Positions 17,457 to 29,289 of a stretch of DNA of 64,000 bases are shown in pieces. Every line of letters begins with the position of its first letter. Position 1 is the first letter of the stretch. Below the pieces are notes generated by a model. The model was given only the letters and a program-made list of their open reading frames with translations. It searched no databases and had not been told where the DNA came from. A program made the position numbers and the translations under genes. The DNA is from Pempheris klunzingeri (lineage: Eukaryota; Chordata; Actinopteri; Acropomatiformes; Pempheridae): contig NC_092019.1 in NCBI RefSeq assembly GCF_042242105.1, positions 22,558,828-22,622,827 on the forward strand, read 5' to 3'.

Positions 17457-18466
17457 ATGGCGGCTGGTCACAAGTGTCTGCTTTTCCACTATATTTTGCT
17501 GTCTGTCACGTAAGTATGATGTGAAAGTTTTGCAAGTAAAACACAAGGGCAGATTGCTTTTAGACTTCTTGCCATTTATGGTTATTGTAACATCATAAAA
17601 TCTTGTTCTAAACCATCAGCTTTGTGTGCCATGGAAAGGACCTGTTCTTCAATGACAATGAAAACGTCATACTCCCGGGGTCCTACAACGTTCCGTGGAT
17701 GGCAGGCATTGAGGATTTCCACACCCTCTCCCTCATCACTATCCCCGGTACCCACGACAGCATGGCCCTGTACGGGGGTCCAGACTTTGAACGCCAGGCC
17801 TTGTCCCTGAGGAATCAGCTCATGGCTGGCATTCGTTTCCTGGATCTCAAAGTGTTTGGACTGGGGAACACCCTCTATGTCATGCATGGGGTGGTGTACC
17901 AGCACAGCACTCTCAAAGATGTCCTAGACACTGTCCGAACCTTCCTGTCAGAGTATAAGACCGAGGCCGTGCTCATCAGAGTGCAGCCAGAGTCTTTTGA
18001 GAAGACATCTGTGAATGAAATGGTGCAGAATCTGATTGGCAACGACCCAAATGTCTGGGTGGCTTCTGGAATGCCAAATATGGGTCAGGTCAGGGGGAAA
18101 ATAGTCTTTGTGCAGAAGAGCACCTTCACACTAGGAATTCCCCTCATCGACACAGACGGGAAAGGTAACCCCAAGGTTAGCAAAATTAAAGATAAAGACA
18201 ACAGAATAATCAAACAGCTGAACGAAGCCAACGAAGCCTGTGGAGGCGATAATGCTATTTTGACCTCCACTGGCGGCACAGGCCTCGGCACTTTCTGGGG
18301 AATGTTTCTGACTCCAAAAAGAGTGGCTGAAAAGGTAAACCCATGGCTCAATCAATACATTAGACAGTTTTACCCCAACCATCCCAGACCATGTTTTGGT
18401 ATCGTTGCCATGGACTTCCCCGGCATTGACCTCATTCAGACGGTTAGAAATTTAAACTGGTGGTAG
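17457..18466 (+). CDS. Secreted bacterial-type phosphatidylinositol phospholipase C (PI-PLC X domain), two exons
   Basis: Exons 17457-17509 and 17620-18466, joined in phase 2; 900 nt, 299 aa. Residues 1-23 form a signal peptide (hydrophobic LLFHYILLSVTFV), so the enzyme is probably secreted or luminal. The X-domain motifs are in order: IPGTHDSMA with catalytic His63, DLKVFG at 93-98, and YVMHGVVY with the second His at 107. GKIVFVQ, LTSTGGTGLGTFWG and GIVAMDFPG follow. The pair of histidines matches His32 and His82 of Bacillus PI-PLC, which cleaves phosphatidylinositol or GPI anchors through a cyclic phosphate intermediate. There is no EF-hand, PH, Y or C2 domain, unlike cytosolic PLCs, and the length fits bacterial enzymes (about 300 aa). 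The Arg of the usual D-x-R motif is Lys95 here. Similar fish genes are annotated as 1-phosphatidylinositol phosphodiesterase-like. The substrate in fish is unknown to me. The start is the only ATG giving a signal peptide. Confidence 0.88.
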
Positions 18467-18638
18467 AGTGCCTCATGTGTCCTATGGGCGTTTGAATCTG
18501 TCACACTGCTTATCACTTTACACGCTGTGATACATCTGAAATATCTGGAAATCTATAATCTGTAAACTCCCTGAACAGTGTAATTTTGTTAACAATGGCA
18601 GTTTGCTGCATTTTTTTTGACCGTAACTATGACAAAAA

Positions 18639-18644
18639 AATAAA
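18639..18644 (+). terminator. Poly(A) signal of the PI-PLC gene
   Basis: AATAAA lies 173 bases after the stop codon and is followed by a T-rich stretch. Confidence 0.7.
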
Positions 18645-18949
18645 TTCCATTTTATTGCCTCCTCATTGATCTGGAGCTTGTGTTGCTCAGTGATTTAAAC
18701 TACCTTATATACCTACTGCTGGGTACTTTAATGTATGAAAACTGATCATATAATCAAGCTAAGATGTTATTTTACTATGTAGTTCGTCATATGATTATGG
18801 AGGGAGATATGAGCTAGAAAAATACTACACATTATACAAGTATCTGCCACTTTCACCATCATAAACGGGCTGACATTTTGGAAGCATTTTCAGATGAGCA
18901 GCCTCAAGCAATTTAGCGAACACATTGTAATCATCAGTGGTGGAAACCC

Positions 18950-19319
18950 TCTCTGAAACCCTTTCGCCGATACTGACTCCCTGTCTCTTTTAGACTCTTT
19001 TAAATAAGCCTGTCTTCCTCTTCAGATTGCTTTGCAGTATAGCTAGTAGCTAAAAGAAACTTTTTCTGAAGGACGGGCTCACACTTCTGTGTTTGTAGTC
19101 CAGCCAGTACAATACAAGAACACACTCTCTCTCTCTCTGAGAGGCACCGTTTGGCTGACGAAAACGAACAGCAAGCATTTAGTGTTGTGATAAATGGAGG
19201 AAGAAACAAGAGTGCGTGAATACCAGTTGGCCGCCGCAGGGAAGGGTGAGGTATTCAGTTGGTTGCAATCTGCAATCTCACTGCTAGATGCCACTAAATT
19301 CTACACACTGGTCCTTTAA
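18950..19319 (-). mobile_element. Common teleost dispersed element ending ...TCCTTTAA
   Basis: Read on the minus strand it starts TTAAAGGACCAGTGTGTAG, then AATTTAGTGGCATCTAGCAG, TTGCAGATTGCAACCAACTG and GGCGGCCAACTGGTATTC. I recognise these as the start of a very abundant short non-autonomous repeat of teleost genomes. A CT run at about 19120-19138 lies inside. The far end is unclear, so the left limit is approximate. No coding capacity. Confidence 0.6.
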
Positions 19320-19868
19320 CTACAAGTTAAGATCTGAGTTCTTTAATAGTAACTGATATTCATGTATTGAGAACATTTCTATAAAATATATAGCTCTATG
19401 TTTCAGGTTGTAAAAATAGCATCTAAATATGATTAAACACATTTCTCTTCGTGTTCAGCTGAACGATCAGCAAAGGGTTAAGTTTTTTTATGGCTTCCAG
19501 ATGGGAGGAGATCTCTCAGGCACAGTGCCTTCCTCTTCCCACAGAAGAACTGCGCCACAAACGCACCAAACAGTCAGCCAGACTTTTATGTACCATCGCT
19601 TTGCTTCTTCTGTAAAAGACACAGTCAGGTAAGTCTTTGTTCTATGTTTGACTCTCAGGCTGAGAATAAACCATAAAAACACTACTTCAGTCGGGTGGAG
19701 TGAAGAAGACTGGTACTAAAATCAAAGCAACTCACGTAAAATCCCAGATGACCGCAGAGCTGCTCAGGGACCAAACTTATGTAGGATCATGTTTAACTAT
19801 TTTAATATCCGACAAGAAAAAAATGGCTTCAGTGAGGATTGTTTTTGTATCTGTCGAACTGTTTAGTA

Positions 19869-20666
19869 TGGAGGACCAAAACTGCCATAACCAAAAATAA
19901 ATACTTTACATTATTTATTTATTTTTTAAAAAGCCCCAATAAATATGTGATGAATAAATAAATAGATGAATAAACAATAGTATGCCATTAATTACACCAA
20001 AATATTTTTGAAATAATTATCTGCCTTAATTCTAAAATTCTAAAATGTGATATTGACATTTCTGTTTTCATTTGCCTCTGATACAGGGGTATTAATGCAA
20101 ATGAAAAACATAAAGTGTGCTTTAATACCCCTGTAAATTTACTTTCCTTTCCCATTTTATTTATTAGAGTATCCATTTTTAGATTAATTAATTACTTGTG
20201 TATTTCCTTTTACATTTCAGCCTCATTATACAAATGGGGGTCTATCTGCTAGTCACAGGCCTGTCTAGTTGATCTATGCACTTTGATGTCAATCAGCCAA
20301 TAAGCTAAGTGTTGAACCTTTGATGCAGACAGACCCCTCGTTTGTATAATGGGAAATTCAAATAAATACATGTGGGGAAATAAGTAGAGGGAAAAATGCA
20401 AAGGGAAAATACAGATGTAAAAAGGAATAAATAAGTGAATGAATGGAAAATTAAATAATCAGATTTACGGCCAAGTAAATGAATAAAGGAATTAATACAA
20501 AGATGATTCAGAATTAAATCAAAACAGAAATATCAATTTATGTCATATTTCTAAATTAATTAATTTCTGTATTTATGTAAACATGATTTATATAATGACA
20601 TAATAATTTCTTTAGTGAGTCATCTGTTCATTTTTTTTTTTTTTTTACCGCAGTTTTGGTCCTCCA
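19869..20666. mobile_element. 798-bp foldback DNA transposon with TA target duplication
   Basis: The left end TGGAGGACCAAAACTGCC is mirrored by the right end GCAGTTTTGGTCCTCCA. Both are flanked by TA, the target duplication of Tc1/mariner-like elements. Inside are nested inverted repeats: ACAGGGGTATTAA at 20083-20095 against its exact complement at 20122-20134, and a 26-bp arm at 20224-20249 against 20325-20351 with one indel and few mismatches. Between these the sequence is A+T-rich with many AATAAAT words. It has no transposase and so is non-autonomous. Confidence 0.8.
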
Positions 20667-20699
20667 TATTGTCAGGGTCAAAAATTAACTTTCATGTTC

Positions 20700-21854
20700 A
20701 GCTAATGCAGGATAGCTTCTGACTACTGGTGGCAGCACTGCATTCCATAAAAAAACAGACGTTAAGCTGTAGGGATCAGAGTTTTAAATTTTATTTCTAT
20801 TCAGTAGGTGTTGAGGTTGTAGAGATATCTTGTACCGACTTTCCTGTTGACAGGCAGCGCGCACTGCTAGTGCTGCTGCTATCATGGTGCATTTGCTGGT
20901 GTCAGCCTTCCCTGCTTTCGACACAGCCATTGGTTAAAAGCCAGATTTTAGAAATGCGTCTGTCCTGCAGTGGTTTGACTTTTGAAAACTAGAGTTAAAC
21001 AAAAAGCGGGACATTGTCACAATATGTGAGATCACCTTGATCACCCCTATCACTCCTGACAGCTTATCAGCTCTTCCAAGCATCGCAAATCTGAAGAGAT
21101 GTCATTCAGGCAGGACACTATTTATGAAATCTTTCATGTTAGTGAAATTTCATGTTCATAGCCGTGGGCATGACATTATGTTTTCAGGTTGTCTGTCCCA
21201 TCCTCATGAACGTGATATCTTAGGAACACATTGAGGGAATTTCTTCACACTCATCTACATTACATTTTGGTGGTCAAAGGCCACTGTGACCCCAAAACAT
21301 TGGGGCCATATTTCTCCTTCGTTTGGATACTGAACTGGTGACACTAATCTCGGATCTGCACAGACGTGGATATAAACTGCAACTTGTCTGGTATGCGGAG
21401 GCAGACAAAGGCCGGGGGGGATAATTCTAAGTTTTACAAGAAGTTGCAACAATTGAGTGCCTACCTCGCCAGGCAGTCAGGAGCTTGGAAACTTGGCAGC
21501 TAGCTTACAGAAAAGCACTCCCAGGTTCACCAGCACAGCCGCCATTTCACACAGCTGTGGCTGTGAAGCTGCAAAATGGGGAAAACCGAGAGTTGTCTCC
21601 GTGAAGAGGAGACAAACAAGTCGCAAAAAAAGACGTGCAGTTGCTTTGCAGTCACCTTGTGACAGCTGGCCAACAGGAAAGACCAGTGACTGAGCAGAAC
21701 TGTTGGTTTTCAGATCGGATATAGTTGGCATTTGAGTCAATAATGAGCATTGGGCACTTGATTTAACATTTAAGAACCAGCGACCCCGACCTGATTGAGC
21801 AGATATGAATATTATTAACTCTCTTGTCTCTTCCAGTCTACAGGAGCAGACAGG
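20700..21854. other. Upstream region of MS4A copy 1
   Basis: No coding exon is seen. The acceptor TTCCAG at 21831-21836 lies 18 bases before the MS4A start codon, so a non-coding first exon and the promoter should lie somewhere in this region. I cannot place them by eye. Confidence 0.4.
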
Positions 21855-24340
21855 ATGTCTGTGACCGTCGCCAAGGCTGATGGAGTCACTGTGATAACTT
21901 TGACCACTGACTCCCAAAGTCATTGTCCTCCACTCTGCCAAATCCTCAAGAGCCTTTGCTGCTGCTCACTGTCTGAGCGGCTGAGGGGGGTCCAGAGTAC
22001 GTCTCAGTCACTACTGGGGGTGAGTTACACCTTCAGCTCTAAAGTTTTCTGCATTTTTTTTTTTTCATCTAGTATATCACAATTATTTAGTACTTTTTCT
22101 TTCCCCACTCAATTCTGATTTCAGCTTTTGTTCTGCGTTACTCTCCACTTAGATTTTAGCAGTGCTACCTGGTACCTGCAGTTATCCTGCAGGTACCAGG
22201 TCTTTGCACTGTTGCTCACACTGCGTTTCCTCATCCACAGGCTCTGCAGATTATGATTGGGCTGCTCAACATCGGCCTCGGAGCGATCCTCGTCTGCAGT
22301 GGCAGCGGCTCTGATTGGCAAATGGATTCAACCATGTTTCCTTTTTGGCTCGGAGCAATTGTAAGCCAGCTAATGTTGTACTTATTTATTTCTTTTTTTA
22401 ATGTTCTTCATTGTTATAATATTTTACATCAGAGTGAAGACAAATAACATTTTGTTGGGGCTGCTGAGTTGATTCCGGGGCACTTTTCTCATGCACATAG
22501 TGTGGATGCACACCCACAGCCTAAAGTGCAAGCATTTCACTCATACATGGCAGTGAAAATTAGACTGTGTGAATGCTGAACGCTGAATCCTCTGGCTCTC
22601 TTTATCATCAGCACAGAGCAGAGTATCAAACATCCAACTAGCTACTACCCGTCTTTAATTGACACTCTTTAAGTTTAATTCCGCAAAGCTGGTTTCTTTA
22701 ACATTAACATACAGTTGTTGAATTTTGGATTTTGTATAGAAGGGTGGAAGTTTAAAGATTTTTTCCTCTTTTCTCCAGTTTGTGTTCTTTGGCAGCATGA
22801 ACATTGTGTCTGAGAAGTGCCCCAGTCCATGTCTGGTGAGTAGCTCAGCTTCATCACATCCTCATTTCATCTTACGAGGACTTATTTCAGTTTGTTGTCA
22901 CCTGTTTCTATTTCATTTAAAGACAATGTTACGGCCCTAGATCCTTGTTAGTCTCTCTCTCTCTCTCTTGCAGGTCCCTGACTGGGCGGATAAAATGTAG
23001 GGAAAGTTCTGTGCTCTGTACTTAAAATGCCACACATTAGTCACCAATGTACGCACCTACATTGTCTCACAGGTATACAGTGTGCGTTGCCATTGGAGAG
23101 GGCAGAATAGAGGTTGAGTGTCTTGCTTCAAGACACTTTTGCAGAGTTACAGGTGGATCTTAAAATGAATACCAGCCACTCAGCTGTCTCTACTGCGGGG
23201 ATACAAACCTGTCAGTGTACAAGGGCGAGATAGTCGGTGGACTGGAAGCTTTTTATTGCCTGCTGTGGTTTTGTGTTTGGCTGCACATGACCTGACAGCT
23301 TTTGTATTTTAGGTCATCCTCAACGTGATTCTGAGTCTGTTAGGAGTGGGTTTTGCCATTGCGTCCATCGTACTCTACAGCATCAACGTAGCAAACATAT
23401 GGCTGTGGTGGATCTGCAACGACTATCACGATGACATGCAAATTCCTGGTGACATGGCAAAATGCAATGAGGCCACGGCAGTAATTGAGGTAGGTGTGGA
23501 CTTTGATCTTTTAATTATGGTCATTACCATCTACAGACTTACAACAGGCTTCACAGAAAATAGACTAATAAGTAAATTCAAACAAATTCTACTAATTTTT
23601 TTTTTTGAAGTCTGAATAAAACAAAGATTTTAAAGCTGACGCTGTTTCTTGTGTCCCATCAGGCTCTCCTGACAGGCATCAACAGTGTGCTGATTGTCCT
23701 GTCGGTCCTGGAGCTCTGCGTCGTCATCAGCTCTGCCGTCTTGGGGATCAAGGTTCTGAACAGCAGGGAGAAGAATACAGACAAGGTAGTGGATGCAAAA
23801 TCAGATCTTACTGTTAAGACTGTTGTTTGCTCACAAACGCTCTATTTAGTCTCACTTGATCTTCTCATCTCAGTCACGGTAACGTAGTGAATGAGCTTTT
23901 TCTCCAGCGCGTGAACGTGTTCCTTCAAGAATTTGTGGAAATGGAGCACACTGGTAGCTGAGTGGCTGCAGCGGGCACGCCACATGACCACATGGTCAAC
24001 AGCAATTGTTTGATTCCAGCTGGCGACCTTTGCCGCGTGTCATACACCCCCTCTATCTCCCCTGTTTCCTCACTGTCTCAAATAAAGGCAAAACAACCCC
24101 CACCAAAGTAATCCTTAAAAAAGATTGCGGAAATGAAAAAGAATCTTCAATTCTAATAAAGCTTAGTCATAAACGCACCACTGTTCCTGTTTTTGTTAAT
24201 ATTGTGAAAGTCAGAATGTGTGAATATGTCTGCACCTTTCTTTATGTTTTACTGATGTTGTTTCTCTCTTTTAGAGCCCTGATGATTCAGAACACTACAA
24301 ACCACTGCTGGAGGAGGTCACCGGTAACTGTCCAGCCTGA
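21855..24340 (+). CDS. MS4A family four-pass membrane protein, copy 1 (235 aa)
   Basis: Exons: 21855-22019, 22241-22360, 22779-22835, 23313-23489, 23663-23785 and 24275-24340, all phase 0; 708 nt. The N-terminal cytosolic segment holds the PPLCQILKSLC motif shared by all three copies. TM1 is LQIMIGLLNIGLGAIL; TM2 is short and spans exons 2-3 (FPFWLGAI / FVFFGSMNIVS); TM3 is VILNVILSLLGVGFAIASIV; an extracellular loop has Cys in WWICND and AKCNE; TM4 is INSVLIVLSVLELCVVIS. The tail is short and acidic (DDSEHYKPLLEE). This order and the exon pattern are those of the MS4A/CD20 family, whose members organise in the plasma membrane of immune and other cells and modulate receptor signalling or calcium entry. 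Within the fish family I cannot pick the orthologue; ms4a17a- or ms4a4a-like names are typical. A 5' leader exon is implied by the acceptor at 21836. Confidence 0.9.
22167..22201. repeat. Perfect 14-bp inverted repeat with 7-nt loop in MS4A copy 1 intron 1
   Basis: ACCTGGTACCTGCA at 22167-22180 and its exact complement at 22188-22201 are separated by GTTATCC. The structure ends 39 bases before exon 2, so it would fold in the pre-mRNA in the branch point and polypyrimidine region. Confidence 0.9.
23040..23245. repeat. Degenerate dispersed repeat in MS4A copy 1 intron 3
   Basis: GTTGCCATTGGAGAGG, GAGTGTCTTGCTTCAAGACAC and CCAGCCACTCAG match words of a repeat often seen in fish introns, with core CTTGCTCAAGGACAC and a trailing GGGATTCGAACCTG-like word (here GGGGATACAAACCTGT). 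The family assignment (SINE or other) is uncertain. Confidence 0.4.
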
Positions 24341-24716
24341 ATGAAAATCTCTGCTTTGTGCTATTGGTCACCAGGAACTATAATCCTGTGCATTCTTATC
24401 TTTGACTGTACGTACTGATATGTACAAACTCGGCTGGTACAGTCTCTATCAAACTTCTGGGACTATTTTCTACAAGGGCTGCTTACAAACATTTGCATTT
24501 CTATTTTTGATAATAATCGGCACTAAATTGTGTATGCTGCTGTCCATTTCATGCTCTTTTTTTTCCTACCTTCCAGGTAGTTATGATTTTCTATCTTGTA
24601 ATGCACCTTACAATTAGTATGTTTGTTGCTATAAGGGAGGTTCGTTCATGTGTGTAACACCGACGGACCAATTGGGTTTTTGTTTGCTATTTTACAATGT
24701 CAAGCCATGGTACACA

Positions 24717-24722
24717 AATAAA
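24717..24722 (+). terminator. Poly(A) signal of MS4A copy 1
   Basis: AATAAA lies 377 bases after the stop codon. Confidence 0.65.
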
Positions 24723-24959
24723 ACCATTGGTGTTCGTCTTTCTGCTGTGCACTTTGTATGAAACCTTGAAGTGTGACTGAGAAAATGATTCAGTTTAATA
24801 ACTAGTGTTTGTCTTTGTGTACAAAATGACAAATATAACTATAAGGAGAAGCTGAAGTGAGGTGAAACATGAGCTTCTGACCAAATTGAAGGTTAAACAA
24901 AATGATTAAAGCATCAGTATGGTCATTCCAGATGATGTGAACATCAGGTACATCTACCA

Positions 24960-25560
24960 AAGTACTGTACTTACTGCTAAGTACAGATTTATATGCTACT
25001 TCATATTTCTACTTCACCACATTTGAGGGGAAAATCTGTTTTTTTTTACATTTTACTCCACTAGCTACTTTGCATATTTTGCTAAAATAATCATACACAA
25101 TATATTAGTAGCATGTAAAATGTTGAAGAATTGTTCAGTGAAAAGAATCTATTTAACAAGTCATACCAAAAAGTGTGTTGTGGGAACATTTCCGCCTGTT
25201 TGCAGTTTCAAGTCAACTTTAATCATCCTAGTGGAGCAACGTGCCTCAAGATGCAGACGCTCTTTTATACAGTGTAACATTATTTAAACGAGTTCACTTA
25301 AATTAGAGGTTTAAATATTCTTACAGCATGACTGAAAATGAGACTGAAATGTCTTTAAGATTGAAGTTCTTGATGATTAAATTGCCTTAAAGTGGGTTAG
25401 TACAACAAAAATGCCGACGGCACATTAACACGTAATGCACAAGTGCTTTAACTAATATTCAATTAGGTTTTAGGTAAAATGTATGAGTTTCATCAATACG
25501 TATGAGTTTGACTGCAGGTCTGTACTTGTAATGTAGTATTTTCGCATTGTTGAACTACTG
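24960..25560. mobile_element. Old copy of the CAGTGGTGGAA-type MITE
   Basis: TACTGTACTTACTGCTAAGTAC, GCTACTTCATATTTCTACTTC, TTTTACTCCACTAGCTACTT and, near the right, GTACTTGTAATGTAGTATTTTC are the typical words of this family. The ends have decayed and the limits are approximate. Confidence 0.5.
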
Positions 25561-25639
25561 GTTAAACATAACATAAGTGTCTTAAACTAATACTAAAGTA
25601 AAATCTTATCTGTATCATCCGTCACTGTTGTAATGGGTT

Positions 25640-27586
25640 AATAACAAAGAGAAGTTTGGACTAGGAAGGGCTACACAGAAAAACGAGCCACAAAGCAGCA
25701 TGTAGAGGACGGTGACCTGTCTCACTGTCCCTACTCATCACAAATGTGTTTATTTTTTCTTCCTCAGTGAATACCTACACACACACACACACGTTAAACT
25801 AACCAACAAGGACAGTTTCGTCAACAGCAGCAGTGATCTCATAAAAGTAGTGTGAAGTGAAGCTAAGAAGTAGAAGAATCTAGTTCTCTGTAGTCCTGTG
25901 AGCCACCTAATGTCCATATTTCTTGGTTTATTTCTCTTCACGAGCTTTATATCCATAAACCAGGACACTGTCTCCCTCAGTCTGTTCTGGAGAGGAATTT
26001 CCTGTTTGGTCTTTGGTTGGTTGCACAATCACACCAGGTGTGTCATGCTAAAAACATTCACCACAAGGCTGTTGTTTACATCTTCTTCCGTTTTGTTCAG
26101 CAAGCCTGGTGCTCCCTGAGCAGTGTAAATCTGTTATTTCAGAGTGAATCCCCCAGTACATGTGCACTACACAACAAGACTGACACTGTCCAGCCAGCCC
26201 TGTCCCTGTAATAGGGAAGCTTTTTATAAAATTCATATCAAATTATAGGCATAGAAAAGGGTTGTTAAAGCGAATAAGAGTGCTTGCAAAACACAGGCAG
26301 TGAATCTAAAGCTATTCTGCAGCATTCAAAGAAAAATGAAATGATGCGCCTACTGATTTATGTTGTTTGTTTGTTTGGACATAATAAGGACCAAATGCCA
26401 ACTTGTGCATGACTGCTGGTGAAGATGTAAAGATGACAGCGTACATTATGTCATGTTATCAGACATGTACAAAACCTACACACAATGTACAACAAAACTA
26501 TATAGAATAATTTCTGCTTCACTATGTTTCAGAAGGAAATGTGATTTAACACAATGTAAGTACACGAAGGTTCTGGAGGCTTCCTCCAGCACTACTTCCT
26601 GTTGGTGGAAAATATGCTTTTATTCTGAAAAAATTCACCTCTGGTACAAGAAGTAATATTTTTGCTGGCTGCCAGATGACCTGAGGCTGCTGGCAGAGGG
26701 ACCACATTGTAGCAGTTTGAGCAGCAAAAATCACTAACAGGTGAGTTCTCAGCATGGACGAACACATGACTCACAATGATGGGAACTTAACGAGGAGACC
26801 ACATGTTGAATGAGCTCTGAACAGTGTTACGGGTATTTTTCATGATAAGTTTGCCATAACTGGGTTATGTTATATTGTTTCTGTGGTCTGTGAGAGGGAG
26901 GGGGGTTCTGGGATATCCTGGATAGTGATTTTGATGAAGAATGCGTATAATTAATGAGGAAAGAGGCACTTAAGTTTACCTTTGAAGAAAACTAATCCAC
27001 AAAGCCTCCAGATGACAAAAATAAAATTTTGTATGTTTTTGCCAAAGTGATAAAATTACACCTTAGGGCTGCGTAACAAATACTTAAAGATACTATTCGT
27101 TGTAGCTGGGACCCTCGGAGAAGGCTTATTATGCAGGTATAAAACTGAAAGAAATACTGTTTTTACTTTGGCAGCTAAAGCCTCTGCAGCATATTTTACA
27201 GTTCCTACATAGAGATCTTCAAGCAAAGGACAATAAAGCATAATCTCACTGCCTTATAGCATAACCACGGCCACAATACATCTGCATATTTGGATTTGAT
27301 ACGCTTGTTGATCGATACCAGCGACTCTGTTTACTCTGGCAGGTGCTGAGACTTTAGCACATTGATACACGGACCCATTCTCCTCTACAAACACGCACCC
27401 CTCACACACACACACACACACACACACAGAAAATAAAATGAACAATCTGAGCTTCAACCCTAAGTCAAAAGTACCATCATTCAAGAGGACAGATTTGGCC
27501 AAGAGGAGACGCGTTCCCATTGCTAAACCAAAAAAAGGGAAAAATCTCCCATTTTATGTTCCTGGTGTGTGTGCAGGACCGTGACG
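25640..27586. other. Spacer between MS4A copies 1 and 2
   Basis: No exon is found. It contains short (CA)n runs at about 25779-25792 and 27405-27427. The acceptor GTGTGCAG at 27569-27576, 10 bases before the copy 2 ATG, implies an unseen non-coding first exon in this spacer. Confidence 0.4.
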
Positions 27587-29088
27587 ATGGCCAAAACTGT
27601 CTTCAGAAACAAGGGAGTGACCTTCATCTCTGTGGAAGCTGACAGTAAGAGCGTTTTTCCATCACTGTGCCAAATCCTGAAGACTCTTTGTTGCAGCGTG
27701 GAGTGGTGCTCGGTGCTCGAGGGGCTGACGCAGAGCACCGCGGCTCTTGGGGTGAGACGGGTTCAAATACATGAATTCGCGTTTACTGCTGATCTGAAGT
27801 TGTTTGGTAGACCACGCAGATGCTTTGTTTTCCTGTGCTTTGCAGACCATACAGATCATGGTGGGTCTGTTCAACATCGGACTGGGGCCTGGACGAATAA
27901 GCACAAACCCTGGGGATCTGACCAGCCTGGGTGCTGCTTACTGGCTGGGTGCTGTGGTAAAACAATATTGTTGTGTTTACGCTGTGTTAGCTGCTGCGTT
28001 GCCTTAACTGTTACACATGCAGTGAGGGATTGTTGAAGAACAGGAGAAAGAAAGATTTTTGACACCAATTGCTGGTAATATTACTGGTAAACAAATGCAG
28101 TAGTGATTGTCACTGAACTGAGCTGTCTGCTGACCTCTCATCAGTTCATTGTAACTGGAATCATGTCCATCTTGGCCGGACAGTTCCCTTCTCGCTGCTT
28201 GGTAGGTGGAGAACACCAACCTCTTATTATATATTGTATCAAATACAAAACACTATCAACTGGACTTTCAATTGAAGGGATCTTTCCTCTCAGGTGGGCT
28301 TCACTGTCTTTATGAACATCGCGGGAGCTATCCTCGCCATTACTGGCATTGCCCTGTACGCCATAGACCTGGGGAACGCCTCTCTGCTCTGGCTGTGTGA
28401 GCGCAGCAGAAACAGTGCTGATTATTTTGGTGACAGCTGCAGAGATGTGGCACTCGTTGCCCAGGTAAGCACTCCTAAAGATGATCACTGTCAGCTGTCC
28501 AACTTAGCAATTCGATTTGAAACGACTTTGGCAGTTTGTAAGAATCTCAGCACTACATTTTAGGTGGCATTTGTGCTTTTAATTTGAATATTTTTTCAGT
28601 TAAATTGAATTGAATGTTGGAATTTCTCATCCATCAGGGTTTGCTGAGATCCATGGACATCACACTGATCGCGATGGCTGTTCTTCAGCTCTGTGTCAGT
28701 ATTAGGCTTGCTGTTCTGGGCATCAAGTCTTTGACCAGTGGGACGAAAAAGGAGGAGGTATGAACAGAGAAGACACTGCACACATGAACACATGAACGCG
28801 TGGGAGGACAGCCGGGTGGTGTATTCAGATAGGTATTAGTGATTTGAGCAGTGATAGCAGCTGGAAATAAGGATAGTTGTTGTCTAAAAGTAGCAGCAGC
28901 TCCATTGTCTGTCGAATTTGATACTTGCAGTGTAAATTAAATTAATTCAGTGAAGAGTCACATTGTGGAATTCTCAACTTTATCCTGTTTTTGTGATAAT
29001 ATTGTTAATATTATTTTTGTGCAAACAGGGCAGCAAAGACGTTGATGTCGTTGTCACCGGTCCGGCTGCTGAAAATTGTTTCAACTAA
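27587..29088 (+). CDS. MS4A family four-pass membrane protein, copy 2 (227 aa)
   Basis: Exons: 27587-27751, 27846-27956, 28145-28201, 28294-28464, 28638-28757 and 29029-29088, all phase 0; 684 nt. It has the N-terminal PSLCQILKTLCC motif, TM1 TIQIMVGLFNIGLGPG, TM2 AAYWLGAV / FIVTGIMSILAG, TM3 GFTVFMNIAGAILAITGIAL, a loop with Cys pair (WLCERS, GDSCRD) and an N-glycosylation sequon NAS, then TM4 MDITLIAMAVLQLCVSIRLAVLGI. The Arg-Ser-Met of 'LLRSMD' replaces the Thr-Gly-(Ile/Met) of the other copies. Exons 1 and 3 are exactly as long as in copy 1, and exons 2, 3 and 5 as in copy 3. The tail is short (GSKDVDVVVTGPAAENCFN). The ATG was preferred over in-frame upstream GTG codons, since those overlap the splice acceptor. 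The introns are compact. Its role in fish is unknown; the family acts at the plasma membrane. Confidence 0.92.
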
Positions 29089-29281
29089 ACACATGGATGC
29101 ATTATGACGAATAACGATCACGCCATTTTAATAAAATGCTCCTACACACACTTGCTGAAAGTAATCACAGCTGCTTCATATCTCAAGGACACTTTTTTTT
29201 GGCCAATATGTGTTTGGATCTAATTGTTTTTCTATCTGCTTGTGAATTATTTTAACAGGAAATGTTCCTGAATGTTTCTTG

Positions 29282-29287
29282 AATAAA
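29282..29287 (+). terminator. Poly(A) signal of MS4A copy 2
   Basis: AATAAA lies about 195 bases after the stop codon. A second, ATAAAA-like word lies nearer to the stop. Confidence 0.6.
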
Positions 29288-29289
29288 AA

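Noticed and set aside
21477-21941. 154-aa minus-strand open frame
   Set aside because: It overlaps the first coding exon of MS4A copy 1 in antisense and has no family resemblance.
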